A DNA stretch of 64,000 nt from Nitrospira sp. (GTDB lineage: Bacteria; Nitrospirota; Nitrospiria; Nitrospirales; Nitrospiraceae): positions 62,001-126,000 of the forward strand of contig JACOEM010000007.1 of NCBI GenBank assembly GCA_024998565.1, given 5' to 3'. A program made the position numbers and the translations under genes. Each line of letters starts with the position of its first letter. The stretch's first letter is position 1. Below, piece after piece: positions 46,535 through 55,111 of the stretch. The notes below the pieces were generated by a model. It ran no database searches. It was not told where the DNA came from and was given only the letters and a program-made list of their open reading frames with translations.

Positions 46535-48649
46535 ATGGCCATCAAGACATCATCGCCGCGTGCTCAGTCTTCCGCTCCTGCGCCCCAGTCCGAAACCACC
46601 GTGTCTGAATTGCGCCCGTCCCGAAAAAAAACCGGATCCAGAGAGGACGCGTCCGCGGCGGTGACCGCGGTGGAAATGGGGGCACGGCAGCGGGAAATTT
46701 CCGTCTCCGAATTTTTTACGAAGAACCGGCATCTGCTGGGTTTCGACAATCCCCGCAAGGCGCTGCTGACCTGCGTGAAAGAGGCCGTCGATAACTCGCT
46801 GGATGCGTGCGAAGAGGCGGGCATCTTGCCGGAGGTGACAGTGAGGCTTGAAACGGTCGCGAACGGACAGGCGCCGGTTGCACCCAGTCAGGCGACTCGT
46901 TTCCGGATCACGGTGAACGACAACGGGCCTGGCATTGTGCGTCAGCAGATCCCCCGTGTGTTTGCCAAATTGCTGTATGGTTCGAAATTCCACCGCATGC
47001 GGATGAGCCGGGGACAACAGGGCATCGGTATTTCAGCGGCCGGCATGTATGGGCAATTGACGACCGGCAAACCGGTGAAAGTGATTTCCCGCACCGGGCC
47101 TCGCGCGGCGGCGCACTACTTCGAAGTGCAAATCGACACCAAGAAGAACGAGCCGTTGGTGCATGAGAATAAACAAATCGACTGGGCTCAGCCTCAAGGC
47201 ACCGAAGTGGCGCTTGAAGTGGAAGGACGTTATCAGAAGGGCCGCGCGTCGGTCGATGAGTGGCTGGAGCAGACGTCGATCGCCAACCCGCATGTGCGGC
47301 TCGTCTATCACACACCCGAAGGCGAAACGAAGGAGTATCCTCGGACCTATCACGAGCTGCCGCCTTCACCGAAAGAAATCAAGCCGCATCCCTATGGCAT
47401 TGAGTTCGGAGCCTTGCTCAAGATGTTGCAGGACACGAAGAGCCAGACGGTGGCCGGTTTCCTCGCGAGCGACTTCTGCCGGGTCTCGCCTGCGTTGGCC
47501 GAGGAGATCTGCAAAGCGGCGAAGCTGTCGCCCTCTACCAAGCCTCGCGACGTGAAGCATCAGGCCGCCGAAACGCTCTACAAAACAATTCAGACCACCA
47601 AGATCATGGCGCCGCCGACGAACTGCATTTCCCCGATCGGGGAGAAGGCGATCCTCTCGGGGCTCTATAAACAAATTAAAGGAGAGTTTTATACGGCCGT
47701 GAGTCGTCCACCGGCCGTCTATCGCGGCTACCCCTTTATCATCGAGGCAGGGCTCGCCTTCGGGAAAGGTCCGGAGGAAGTCGCCAAGCCCCAGCAGGCC
47801 GCCGTGCCGCTGGCCGAAGGTGAAGACCAGGGCAACGATACCGAGCAGGCGCGGGTGATCCGCTATGCGAACCGGGTGCCGCTGCTCTATCAACAATCGG
47901 CCTGTGCCACGTTCAAAGCGGTGCTCAGCACCACCTGGCGAAACTATGGGGTGTCGCAGTCTCGTGGCGCACTGCCTGCCGGTCCGATGGTGATTTTTGT
48001 GCACATGGCATCCGTATGGGTGCCGTTCACCAGCGAGTCGAAAGAAGCGATCGCCGACTACGACGAAATTCAGAAGGAAATTACGCTGGCGCTTCGTGAG
48101 GCCGGTCGGCGGCTGGGGATTTTTCTGCGAAGAAGAGAGCGGGCCGCCAGTGAGTTTCGTCGTCGCAATATTTTCGAGCTCTACATAGAAGAGGTGGTGG
48201 CCGCGTGCAATCGCTTGAAAGGCGGAAACCTTCCCACGGAGAAATTGAAGGAGCAGTTGCACAAGATCGCCAGTTCCCGGACGGGCGGGCTCAAGACCGA
48301 TGAGGCGCTCGGGAAAACCGGTGCCGGACCCGAAGGCCTGCCGCACTCGATCATCGTGACCGCCGAGGGGATCGAGGGAGAGACCGAGATTGCTCAGCAA
48401 CCGCCTGGATTGCCTGCACTTTCCGCCAATACGGGGGAGGATGAGCCGATCACGGAGACGAAAAAGCGGATGAAAGCAAAGCGCGGCTCGAAGGAGACAC
48501 CCAACGTCGGAGAGGGCAGGTCTGTCGGGGCAACGAAGGCGAAAGCCGGACAGCAAGCCCTGTTCGGCGATGAGTCATCGTCAAAGAAGCGGGCGGCACC
48601 GCTCAAGAGAAAACCTGCGCGGACAACCGCCACCCGAAAAAGGACATAG
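46535..48649 (+). CDS. top6B: DNA topoisomerase VI subunit B
   Basis: 704 residues. ATPase subunit of a type IIB topoisomerase that passes one duplex through another. GHKL motifs: KEAVDNSLDACEE with Glu83 and Asn87, NDNGPGI, and SRGQQGIGISAAGMYGQ. The H2TH region and transducer follow (GEKAILSGLYKQIKGEFYTAVSRPPAVYRGYPFIIEAG, ANRVPLLYQQSACATF). The N-terminal 50 residues and the last 120 are low-complexity, the tail rich in Lys and Arg, which may help DNA binding. GAGAGG stands before the ATG. top6A begins nine bases after the stop. The enzyme is typical of Archaea and plants and uncommon in bacteria. Confidence 0.96.
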   Translation: MAIKTSSPRAQSSAPAPQSETTVSELRPSRKKTGSREDASAAVTAVEMGARQREISVSEFFTKNRHLLGFDNPRKALLTCVKEAVDNSLDACEEAGILPEVTVRLETVANGQAPVAPSQATRFRITVNDNGPGIVRQQIPRVFAKLLYGSKFHRMRMSRGQQGIGISAAGMYGQLTTGKPVKVISRTGPRAAAHYFEVQIDTKKNEPLVHENKQIDWAQPQGTEVALEVEGRYQKGRASVDEWLEQTSIANPHVRLVYHTPEGETKEYPRTYHELPPSPKEIKPHPYGIEFGALLKMLQDTKSQTVAGFLASDFCRVSPALAEEICKAAKLSPSTKPRDVKHQAAETLYKTIQTTKIMAPPTNCISPIGEKAILSGLYKQIKGEFYTAVSRPPAVYRGYPFIIEAGLAFGKGPEEVAKPQQAAVPLAEGEDQGNDTEQARVIRYANRVPLLYQQSACATFKAVLSTTWRNYGVSQSRGALPAGPMVIFVHMASVWVPFTSESKEAIADYDEIQKEITLALREAGRRLGIFLRRRERAASEFRRRNIFELYIEEVVAACNRLKGGNLPTEKLKEQLHKIASSRTGGLKTDEALGKTGAGPEGLPHSIIVTAEGIEGETEIAQQPPGLPALSANTGEDEPITETKKRMKAKRGSKETPNVGEGRSVGATKAKAGQQALFGDESSSKKRAAPLKRKPARTTATRKRT

Positions 48650-48657
48650 GACAGGGT

Positions 48658-49764
48658 ATGGCACAGGCAAAGACGAAGAAGAACGGGGCGGTGGGGAAAA
48701 AGCTCGTCGGGATGGCCGATGTGGTCATTGCGGCGGCGCAACGGGCCAAGGACCCGACGTTTGAAATTCCGATCCGTGCCTTGTCGAACGTGTCGTTCAA
48801 TCCCCGCCGGGGACTGATCGAGATGGGCGAGAAGAAGCAATCCCGGTCGTTTTTTAACGTTGGGATGGCGAAGAAATTCATGCAGACGATGCTGGTGGCC
48901 GATGCGCTGGCCGAGCTGCAGCAGGCCGATCTGACCACCTCGCTCAGGGAAATCTATTATCGGACGAAACATACGATTCAGGACTCCCATGAGAATACCT
49001 TCGATACGCAGGACGAGTCCGACCCGATTATCGAAGATCTCGAAGTCTCGCTGGTAGCGCTCCGGGAAGAACTCCATGTGCGCGCGGAAAACAGCGGCAG
49101 CATTGTCGGGCCGGTCGTATTCGGGGACGACGGCGACCGGGTGGATTGTGCCAAGCTGGGCAAGGGTGGATATTCCGTGCCCTCGATCGTCGAACCCGAG
49201 TATCTGGAGATCCGCCGCTGCACCGCCGACTTCCTCCTGCTGGTCGAAAAAGGCACGCAGTGGAATCGACTCTCGGAAGATAAGTTCTGGCGGCGATACA
49301 ACTGTGTGCTTCTGACGGGGAACGGGCAACCGCCGCGCGGGGTGCGGCGGCTGGCGCGTCGTCTGCACGAGGAGCACAAGCTGCCCGTGTATGTGCTGGT
49401 CGACAACGATCCCTGGGGGTATTATATTTATTCGGTCGTGAAACAGGGCTCGATCAACCTAGCATTCGAAAGCCAGCGTATGGCGATTCCGAAGGCGAAA
49501 TTCATCGGGCTTTCCAGCGCCGATCCGGAACGTTATGAGTTGCCGAGGAATGTGGGCATCAAGCTGAACGAAAAAGACATTACCCGCGCCAAAGAGCTGC
49601 TGAATTATCAATGGTTCCAGAAGCCGGCCTGGCAGCATGAAATCAAACGCATGCTCACAAGCGGGCTGAAATACGAACTGGACGCGCTTGCGAACAAGGA
49701 CTTTCAATATCTCACTAAGAAGTATCTGCCGCGCAAGTTGAAGGAAAAGGACTGGTTGGATTAG
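48658..49764 (+). CDS. top6A: DNA topoisomerase VI subunit A
   Basis: 368 residues. Spo11-like cleavage subunit. Winged-helix part with SLREIYYRTKHT; Tyr101, the second of the pair, is the expected catalytic residue. The Toprim domain shows LLLVEKGTQWNRL (metal Glu) and YVLVDNDPWGYYIYSV (Asp pair). C-terminal ISP-like sequence (VGIKLNEKDITRAKELL, WQHEIKRML, LEALANKD-like) is standard for Top6A. It forms an A2B2 enzyme with Top6B, nine bases upstream. A possible P-II-like gene follows after 72 bases. Confidence 0.96.
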   Translation: MAQAKTKKNGAVGKKLVGMADVVIAAAQRAKDPTFEIPIRALSNVSFNPRRGLIEMGEKKQSRSFFNVGMAKKFMQTMLVADALAELQQADLTTSLREIYYRTKHTIQDSHENTFDTQDESDPIIEDLEVSLVALREELHVRAENSGSIVGPVVFGDDGDRVDCAKLGKGGYSVPSIVEPEYLEIRRCTADFLLLVEKGTQWNRLSEDKFWRRYNCVLLTGNGQPPRGVRRLARRLHEEHKLPVYVLVDNDPWGYYIYSVVKQGSINLAFESQRMAIPKAKFIGLSSADPERYELPRNVGIKLNEKDITRAKELLNYQWFQKPAWQHEIKRMLTSGLKYELDALANKDFQYLTKKYLPRKLKEKDWLD

Positions 49765-49836
49765 CAGCTGAGCGTCGCGTTTCTTCCGACAGGGCCTCGC
49801 GTCCAACGCGTCTCATGACGCTCCTGGAGTCACGAT

Positions 49837-50142
49837 ATGAATATGCTGATGTTGGCTTTCCGGTCGTCGTTGAAGGAACGGGTGCATGTGTTACTCGAAC
49901 AGTGCGATGTTCGCGCCTACACCGAACTGCCTGAGACGACCGGAGCCGGACAGACGGGTCCCGCTGACGGTGTCTCCTTCTATCCGGGCGTCAACAATGT
50001 GATCATGGTCGCCGTGGACGATGCGCATGCCGAGCGGGTTGAGCGAGCCGTGAAGGCGTGGCGTGATGAGGTGGTCCAACGTCCAGGTGGACAGAAGCCC
50101 TCCATTAGGGTATTTAGCTGGCCTTGCAGGCAGCTGGTGTAA
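49837..50142 (+). CDS. Possible P-II-like small regulatory protein
   Basis: 101 residues; GGAG nine bases before the ATG. The pattern MLAFRSSLKERVHVLLEQCDVRAYTELPE, then GVSFYPGVNNVIMVAVDD and VERAVKAWRDE suggests a ferredoxin-like beta-alpha-beta fold of the P-II-like type with a loop (TTGAGQTGPADG) where P-II proteins carry the T-loop. No uridylylated Tyr is evident. It could bind a nucleotide or act as a trimeric regulator. Moderately supported by shape, not by a firm motif. Confidence 0.45.
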   Translation: MNMLMLAFRSSLKERVHVLLEQCDVRAYTELPETTGAGQTGPADGVSFYPGVNNVIMVAVDDAHAERVERAVKAWRDEVVQRPGGQKPSIRVFSWPCRQLV

Positions 50143-50161
50143 CGAAAGAAACGGAGTCTCT

Positions 50162-50584
50162 GTGAATCGGCGTGGCAGATCGCATCCGGGGCGGGTTCAC
50201 GTGGAGATCTGTGTCCTTGCCCTCAGTGTGGCCATGATGCTGGCCCCTGCATTCGTGACGGCTCAGACGTCGCCACCGGCATCGACCCCACAGAATCAGC
50301 CCGGACAAAACCTGCAATCCCCGGGAACCCTTCCGCTCCAGAATCCTCTCGCACAGCAGTCGTCGATTACGGCGACGGCCTCCGGCGCCAGCGCGCCGCA
50401 AAGTAACACCATTCCCTCCAGTCAGGGTAAGTCGTTCGGCACGATCGGCAAGGGGCTGCCCGGCATGACGGGTGGACCGGCGCTCACCGCGCCGATGGGG
50501 TCGCAAGATCCGTCCTCACGCTCTATGCGTCCGACCGTCATTCCTCCGCTCTTCTGCGATCCGTCCATCAATATTCCCTGCTGA
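50162..50584 (+). CDS. Small secreted Ser/Pro/Gln-rich protein
   Basis: 140 residues from GTG 50162 (ACGGAG upstream). Signal peptide ends near VTAQTS. The mature chain is low-complexity (PPASTPQNQPGQNLQSPG, SGASAPQSN), Gly-rich in the middle, and ends with two Cys eight residues apart (FCDPSINIPC). Probably periplasmic or surface-exposed, mostly disordered. No family recognised. Confidence 0.5.
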   Translation: MNRRGRSHPGRVHVEICVLALSVAMMLAPAFVTAQTSPPASTPQNQPGQNLQSPGTLPLQNPLAQQSSITATASGASAPQSNTIPSSQGKSFGTIGKGLPGMTGGPALTAPMGSQDPSSRSMRPTVIPPLFCDPSINIPC

Positions 50585-50642
50585 CGAACCGTTGCAGATA
50601 GCCAGTCTTCGGCCGGCGCACGTGGCTGTGTGATGGCTGGTT

Positions 50643-51074
50643 TTAGGAACTGCGTTTCGAGGCGGATGGTTCGATCCGGATGCTTCCGGTGGGAGTCATG
50701 GCGCCTTGTGGATTGTCGGCCTCGAGCCAGACATTGAAGCGCACGGTGGTGGGTTTCGAGAAGCAGAGGCTGACGGATTGCATGGGAGCAATGGTCACCG
50801 AGTCCTGTAGGACTCCAAATTGGGAAAACCCTTTGTCACAGGAGATCAACTCGGGGTTGGTTTCTTCGAGCATCCGTAGCCGGACGGCGTGGGAGTTCAG
50901 GTTCTGCCATCGGATTTCATCGCCGACCTGCACGATCAGGTGACGAGGCGCGACCTCCGCGCGGATATTGAAATATCGAACCGCACCGGTGAGGCGCGGG
51001 CCGGATGGGGTGCTGCAACCCGCCTCGACGGCGAGCAGACCGAGTACAATGAGAAGCGACAGCGTTCGAAGCAT
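50643..51074 (-). CDS. Cupredoxin-like lipoprotein
   Basis: 143 residues. Lipobox VEAG-Cys20. The mature part resembles a cupredoxin sandwich: VAPRHLIVQVGDEIRWQNLNSHAVRL and a C-terminal strand VSLCFSKPTTVRFNVWLEADN. One His and one Cys could serve as metal ligands, but a complete type I copper site (His-Cys-His-Met) is not evident. It is divergent from the DUF1800 gene. Confidence 0.5.
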   Translation of the reverse strand: MLRTLSLLIVLGLLAVEAGCSTPSGPRLTGAVRYFNIRAEVAPRHLIVQVGDEIRWQNLNSHAVRLRMLEETNPELISCDKGFSQFGVLQDSVTIAPMQSVSLCFSKPTTVRFNVWLEADNPQGAMTPTGSIRIEPSASKRSS

Positions 51075-51120
51075 GCGCGATACTACAGAACTATATCGCG
51101 TGTTGGCTACTAGGATTGTT

Positions 51121-51169
51121 ACCAGGTAGGGCGACGGGCAGAAACCCTGTCAACCTGGTTGCGACAGGG
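51121..51169 (+). promoter_or_regulatory. Structured leader with pseudoknot potential before the DUF1800 gene
   Basis: CCCTGTC (51145-51151) pairs perfectly with GACAGGG (51163-51169). The loop between them contains ACCTGGT (51153-51159), which is the exact complement of ACCAGGT at 51121-51127. The three pieces can form an H-type pseudoknot or two exclusive hairpins. The element lies about 47 bases before ATG 51216. It matches no RNA family I know. Confidence 0.4.
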
Positions 51170-51215
51170 CCGTTGTCAGAGAGAGCGCCGCATTCACTGT
51201 TCCAAGAGTTCACGC

Positions 51216-52538
51216 ATGAGTTTGACGTTCGACGAGGCCCGCCACTTTCTCTCCCGCACGGCGTTCGGTGGAACGCCTGAAGAAATTCGGCGTGTGATGC
51301 AGCTGGATCGTGCTGCTGCAGTTGTGCAGGCGTTGGCGATTCCCACGAACAAGGCGCAGACAGCGACGCCTGCCTGGATTCATCGTCTCCCTCCGTTGCC
51401 GAGGGTGCGCAAGCACTGGAGCGAGGCGCAGAGGAAGACGTTCCACGAAGGACTGAAGGCGGATGGACAGGAACTGAAGGCCTGGTGGTATCGGGAACTC
51501 CTCACTTCGCGGTGCCCGCTGCTGGAGCGCATGACGTTATGGTGGCACAACCACTTTACGTCCAGTTTGCACAAGGTGAAGTGGCCGCCGTTTTTGTATC
51601 AGCAGAATGTCCTGCTGCGGCTCTATGCTCTGGGGTCGTTTCGCACGCTGCTCACCGCCATCGCCAGGAATCCGGCGATGCTTCTGTATCTCGACACACA
51701 GAGCAACCGCAAAGAACATCCCAATGAAAATTTTGCCCGTGAGTTGTTCGAGCTCTTCACGTTGGGAGAAGGCCACTATACCGAACAGGACATCAAGGAG
51801 GCTGCACGGGCATTTACCGGGTGGCATCTCGATTTCCATACCGGCGCGTTCCGTGTCGATCTGCGTCATCATGACGACGGACGCAAAGTCGTATTCGGAA
51901 AGTCCGGTCCCTTCGAGGGCGATGATATTCTCTTCCTGACGCTGGAGCAGCCTCAGGTGGCCCGGTACATCGTCGGGAAGCTCTGGCGTGAATTTATTTC
52001 AGACCGGCCCGACTCGCTGGAAGTGGATCGTCTGGCCGATGCATTCGGAAAAAAGAACTATGAGATCGCCGGATTGCTCCAGGACCTGCTCCTCAGCCCG
52101 CAGTTCTGGGCGCCTGAGAATCGAGGCGTCCTGATTAAGTCCCCAGTGGAGCTCATCGTGGGCACCGCAAGGCTCTTCAACCTGCCGCTCGAAGACACGT
52201 TGCAACAGATCGGGATTGCCCGCCGGCTCGGGCAGGAACTCTTCGACCCTCCCAACGTGAAGGGTTGGCCAGGTGGTACACGGTGGATCACAACTTCGAG
52301 CCTGCTGGACCGCACGCAGATGCTGCATCGTGCGATTCGCGGCCACGAGACCGGTCATGCGCACGGGATGGCCGATATGGGCCACGGGCCCGGCGGGCCG
52401 TGGCTCGCGACGGAACCAATCGAAGTCGTGCAGGCTACGCTGCTCCCGTTTTCCCCGGTGCAGTCCTTGACGGAAGCGGAAGAGCGCGGCCAGGCGGTGC
52501 ACCAATTGGTATTGGATCCGGTGTATCAACTCAAGTGA
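51216..52538 (+). CDS. DUF1800 family protein
   Basis: 440 residues from ATG 51216. DUF1800 signs: ARHFLSRTAFGGTPEEI at the start, WWYRELLTSRCPLLERMTLWWHNHFTSS, NENFARELFELFTLGEGHYTEQDIKEAARAFTGW and NVKGWPGGTRWI. No signal peptide is visible. The family is nearly always paired with a DUF1501 protein, as here (seven bases to the next gene), and no biochemical role is established. A structured leader precedes the gene. Confidence 0.9.
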   Translation: MSLTFDEARHFLSRTAFGGTPEEIRRVMQLDRAAAVVQALAIPTNKAQTATPAWIHRLPPLPRVRKHWSEAQRKTFHEGLKADGQELKAWWYRELLTSRCPLLERMTLWWHNHFTSSLHKVKWPPFLYQQNVLLRLYALGSFRTLLTAIARNPAMLLYLDTQSNRKEHPNENFARELFELFTLGEGHYTEQDIKEAARAFTGWHLDFHTGAFRVDLRHHDDGRKVVFGKSGPFEGDDILFLTLEQPQVARYIVGKLWREFISDRPDSLEVDRLADAFGKKNYEIAGLLQDLLLSPQFWAPENRGVLIKSPVELIVGTARLFNLPLEDTLQQIGIARRLGQELFDPPNVKGWPGGTRWITTSSLLDRTQMLHRAIRGHETGHAHGMADMGHGPGGPWLATEPIEVVQATLLPFSPVQSLTEAEERGQAVHQLVLDPVYQLK

Positions 52539-52545
52539 GGCCGCC

Positions 52546-53760
52546 ATGAACGGGAAGGAGTTGGATCGACGAACGTTGTTGAAAGCCGCAGCGGCTCTGC
52601 CGCTCGTGTTATTACGTCCACAGTGGTTATCGGAACTCCGGGCGGCGGATACGAACGAAGCGGGTGCTGGAGTAGGCAGTCGGGAGCGTGTGTTGCTGTT
52701 GATTGAATTGCACGGCGGGAACGACGGCTTGAACACGCTCATTCCCTACGGAGAGGACGCCTACTATCGGGCTCGTCCTCAACTGGCAATTCCGCGGGAC
52801 CAGGTTCGCCAGCTCACCCCTCAGTTCGGGCTCCATCCGGCGCTCACCTCGCTGATACCGTTTTGGGAGAGGAGAGAGCTGGCTTGTCTGCATGGTGTCG
52901 GGTATCCCCGACCGAATCGTTCCCATTTTCGATCCATCGAGATTTGGGAGACGGCGTCAGACAGCGAGCAGGTGCTGGACAGCGGCTGGCTCTCGCGTGT
53001 GTTTGAGCAACATCCGCTGCCGGCGCGATTCACCGCCGAGGGGATTGTGCTTGGCAAGGGCGATAGCGGCCCATTGAGTGGAGGGAAGGCACGCACCATT
53101 GCCCTGCATGATCCGGGGCAGTTTCTGCAGCAGGCCGGGTCCGTCAGACCGGCTTCCCTCTCGATGAGCAACCCTGCTCTGGCCCATATTCTGGAGGTGC
53201 GGCGGGAAATCTCCCAGGCGGCTTCCGATCTCCAGGGCCGTATGCGGCAGGCGCCGTTACTCACGGTCGGCTTTCCGGCGAATAAGATCGGCAAACAGCT
53301 GGAGGTCGCAGTCAAGCTCATCGCCGCGCAGGTGCCGGTCGCGGTCATCAAAGTCACGCAAGGAAGTTTCGACACCCACGCCGGTCAATCGGCGACACAT
53401 CATCGGTTGCTGGAGGAACTGGCGCAAAGTCTGACGGCCTTCCGCGCGGCAATGGAGCAGCTGGGCGCCTGGAAGGATGTGCTGGTCATGACCTATTCGG
53501 AGTTCGGTCGCCGGGTCGGAGAGAACGCCAGCCATGGAACCGACCATGGTACGGCAGCGCCGCACTTGTTCATGGGCGGACGGGTGAAGGGCGGTTTCTA
53601 CGGCGCACCTCCCTCACTGAGAGATCTGCAGGACGGGGATCTGAAACATACGCTCGACTACCGGGCTGTCTACGCCACGGTCATTGAGAAATGGTGGAGA
53701 TTACCTGCCATGTCTTTCGGATCCGGGCGCTATCCGGCGCTCGACTGTCTTACTGAGTGA
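52546..53760 (+). CDS. DUF1501 family protein with Tat signal
   Basis: 404 residues. The N-terminus DRRTLLKAAAALPLVLL (from residue 7) is a twin-arginine signal, so a folded, perhaps metal-bearing protein is exported. Body: LLIELHGGNDGLNTLIPYGEDAYYRARPQLAIP, HPALTSLIPFWE, NRSHFRSIEIWET, SFDTHAGQSATH, VMTYSEFGRRVGENASHGTDHGTAAPHLFMGG. This is the sulfatase-like DUF1501 pattern with conserved His/Asp residues. It probably works with the DUF1800 product. Confidence 0.9.
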   Translation: MNGKELDRRTLLKAAAALPLVLLRPQWLSELRAADTNEAGAGVGSRERVLLLIELHGGNDGLNTLIPYGEDAYYRARPQLAIPRDQVRQLTPQFGLHPALTSLIPFWERRELACLHGVGYPRPNRSHFRSIEIWETASDSEQVLDSGWLSRVFEQHPLPARFTAEGIVLGKGDSGPLSGGKARTIALHDPGQFLQQAGSVRPASLSMSNPALAHILEVRREISQAASDLQGRMRQAPLLTVGFPANKIGKQLEVAVKLIAAQVPVAVIKVTQGSFDTHAGQSATHHRLLEELAQSLTAFRAAMEQLGAWKDVLVMTYSEFGRRVGENASHGTDHGTAAPHLFMGGRVKGGFYGAPPSLRDLQDGDLKHTLDYRAVYATVIEKWWRLPAMSFGSGRYPALDCLTE

Positions 53761-53768
53761 GTCGAGAC

Positions 53769-53797
53769 TTGATTTTACAGGCCGTTCTTCCTATTCT
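53769..53797 (+). promoter_or_regulatory. Sigma-70-type promoter of the Cys-rich protein gene
   Basis: TTGATT (53769-53774), exactly 17 bases, TATTCT (53792-53797), 28 bases before the start codon. The -10 word is the same as that of the trp operon promoter. Confidence 0.45.
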
Positions 53798-53824
53798 GCT
53801 GCCGTCTGAAAGGAAGGTGAAGGC

Positions 53825-54190
53825 ATGACACGATATCTATCGCGACGCATGGCGGGGAGTGTAGTGTTTCTGCTGGTCGTCCTGTTGATCAGTGTGACTG
53901 TGCCGGTCAGGGCGGAGCAAGCTGGCGTCGAGAACATTCCAGCGATCACCCAGGCACCGGAAAATCGCGGCAGCGGCCTTCAGCAGACTCAGGCTCCGGC
54001 GGCACCGTCGTTGCCGCTGTTGTTCGCCGAAGGCTCCAATTCCTGCGAGATCGTGTCCTGCGGCATGGGGATCAAACAGACCTGCCAGATCACCTGTCCG
54101 GCCGATAAAACGCCCAAATGCAGTTGTGACTGCGAGCGGAGCATCGGCCCGATGTGTATGGACTACAAGGCGAACTGTCGCTGCGAATAG
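53825..54190 (+). CDS. Small secreted cysteine-rich protein
   Basis: 121 residues; AAGGAAGGTGAAGGC before the ATG. Signal peptide ends near PVRAEQ. A proline-rich linker precedes a 48-residue C-terminal domain with ten Cys (CEIVSCGMG, TCQITC, KCSCDC, MCMDY, NCRCE), enough for five disulfides. Likely a stable extracellular knot. No family recognised. It has its own promoter after the DUF1501 gene. Confidence 0.65.
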   Translation: MTRYLSRRMAGSVVFLLVVLLISVTVPVRAEQAGVENIPAITQAPENRGSGLQQTQAPAAPSLPLLFAEGSNSCEIVSCGMGIKQTCQITCPADKTPKCSCDCERSIGPMCMDYKANCRCE

Positions 54191-54206
54191 CGCGTGACCG
54201 ACCGGG

Positions 54207-54407
54207 TCACTCGTTGTCCTGAGAAGACGATTCCGGTCCGCCCACCGTCAGGCTCGGTCCTGGGACTCGGTACTGCTCTCCTGCCCAAGCCCCTAAGTCG
54301 ATCGTTTGACACCGTTCCGAACAAAACGGACGCCAGGGATTGTCCTGCCATGTAGTGGGCTGGTGGCATTCGGGGCAGCGGCTGATGCGCAACGGAGCAG
54401 GGGACAA
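54207..54407 (-). CDS. yacG: Zinc-ribbon protein YacG (gyrase inhibitor family)
   Basis: 66 residues from TTG 54407 (GAAGG upstream). CPEC (Cys11, Cys14) and FCSERC (Cys29, Cys33) bind zinc; WRPFCSERCQTIDLGAWAGEQYRVPG is the family signature. In E. coli YacG binds GyrB and inhibits gyrase. It begins five bases after the stop of the NlpC/P60-like lipoprotein gene. Confidence 0.88.
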   Translation of the reverse strand: MSPAPLRISRCPECHQPTTWQDNPWRPFCSERCQTIDLGAWAGEQYRVPGPSLTVGGPESSSQDNE

Positions 54408-54412
54408 GGTGT

Positions 54413-55111
54413 TTACCTTCTGTCTGGTAATGAGGCTGACTCTACCACCCTCGTGCCGAAGGCGGCAAATAACTCCCCGGTCAGGTAGGGCGTCTGTTCG
54501 CCGTCCCGCCAGTGTTTCCGGCGCATGTAGTCATTGAGCAAGCGGCCGTCGGCGGTGCGGTGGATGTGGGGGTGGGCCACGTTCATCCGGTATCGCTCGA
54601 TCGCTCCGGCCACGCGGCTGATAAAGACAATCGTGCCGTTGCTCTCCACCCTCTCCACGATCCCCACATGGGTCAGGGGATCGTTGACGAGGCCGTCTCC
54701 GTTGTAGTCCCAGGTATTGTCGAAGAACACCAGATCGCCGGCTTGCACGACCGGACCGCGGTGGAGCTGTCCGTGTTTGCGCAGATGGTTGTAGATCAAC
54801 CCCACGCCGTTGGCCCTTCCTTCGCCGCTTCCTCCTTCGAAAAGATCGATCCCGTGGGCGAGGTAGATGGCTCGGGTCACTCCGGCGCAATCGTAAGAGA
54901 TACGGCGGCCCTGGCTCTCGATCGTTCTCGCGCCGACCAGGTTGACGGCCGTTTGTACGATCGCCTGTTTGCGAGGATCCGGTTGGGTGGTGCGGCAGCA
55001 GTCAGGAAGCGGTGTGACCGCCTGGCGGATACCCTGGGATGCCGGAGCGGCGCAGGCGCTCAAGGCAGCGCCGACCAGCAAGACGCAGAGCCTGTGAGAG
55101 AATCTTGGCAT
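54413..55111 (-). CDS. NlpC/P60-like lipoprotein hydrolase
   Basis: 232 residues. Lipobox ALSA-Cys20. Catalytic Cys75 in ISYDCAGVTRAIY, His148 in LTHVGIVERV, and a GDLVFFDNTWDYNGDG stretch: the layout of NlpC/P60 or CHAP amidases/peptidases that cut peptidoglycan cross-bridges. AHPHIHRT later in the chain may add the third polar residue. TATACT lies 12 bases before the ATG with no clear ribosome-binding site, so the message could be short-leadered. yacG follows after five bases. Confidence 0.75.
   Translation of the reverse strand: MPRFSHRLCVLLVGAALSACAAPASQGIRQAVTPLPDCCRTTQPDPRKQAIVQTAVNLVGARTIESQGRRISYDCAGVTRAIYLAHGIDLFEGGSGEGRANGVGLIYNHLRKHGQLHRGPVVQAGDLVFFDNTWDYNGDGLVNDPLTHVGIVERVESNGTIVFISRVAGAIERYRMNVAHPHIHRTADGRLLNDYMRRKHWRDGEQTPYLTGELFAAFGTRVVESASLPDRR

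Noticed and set aside
47366-48556. 396-codon open frame opposite top6B
   Set aside because: Shadow of the intact top6B reading frame.
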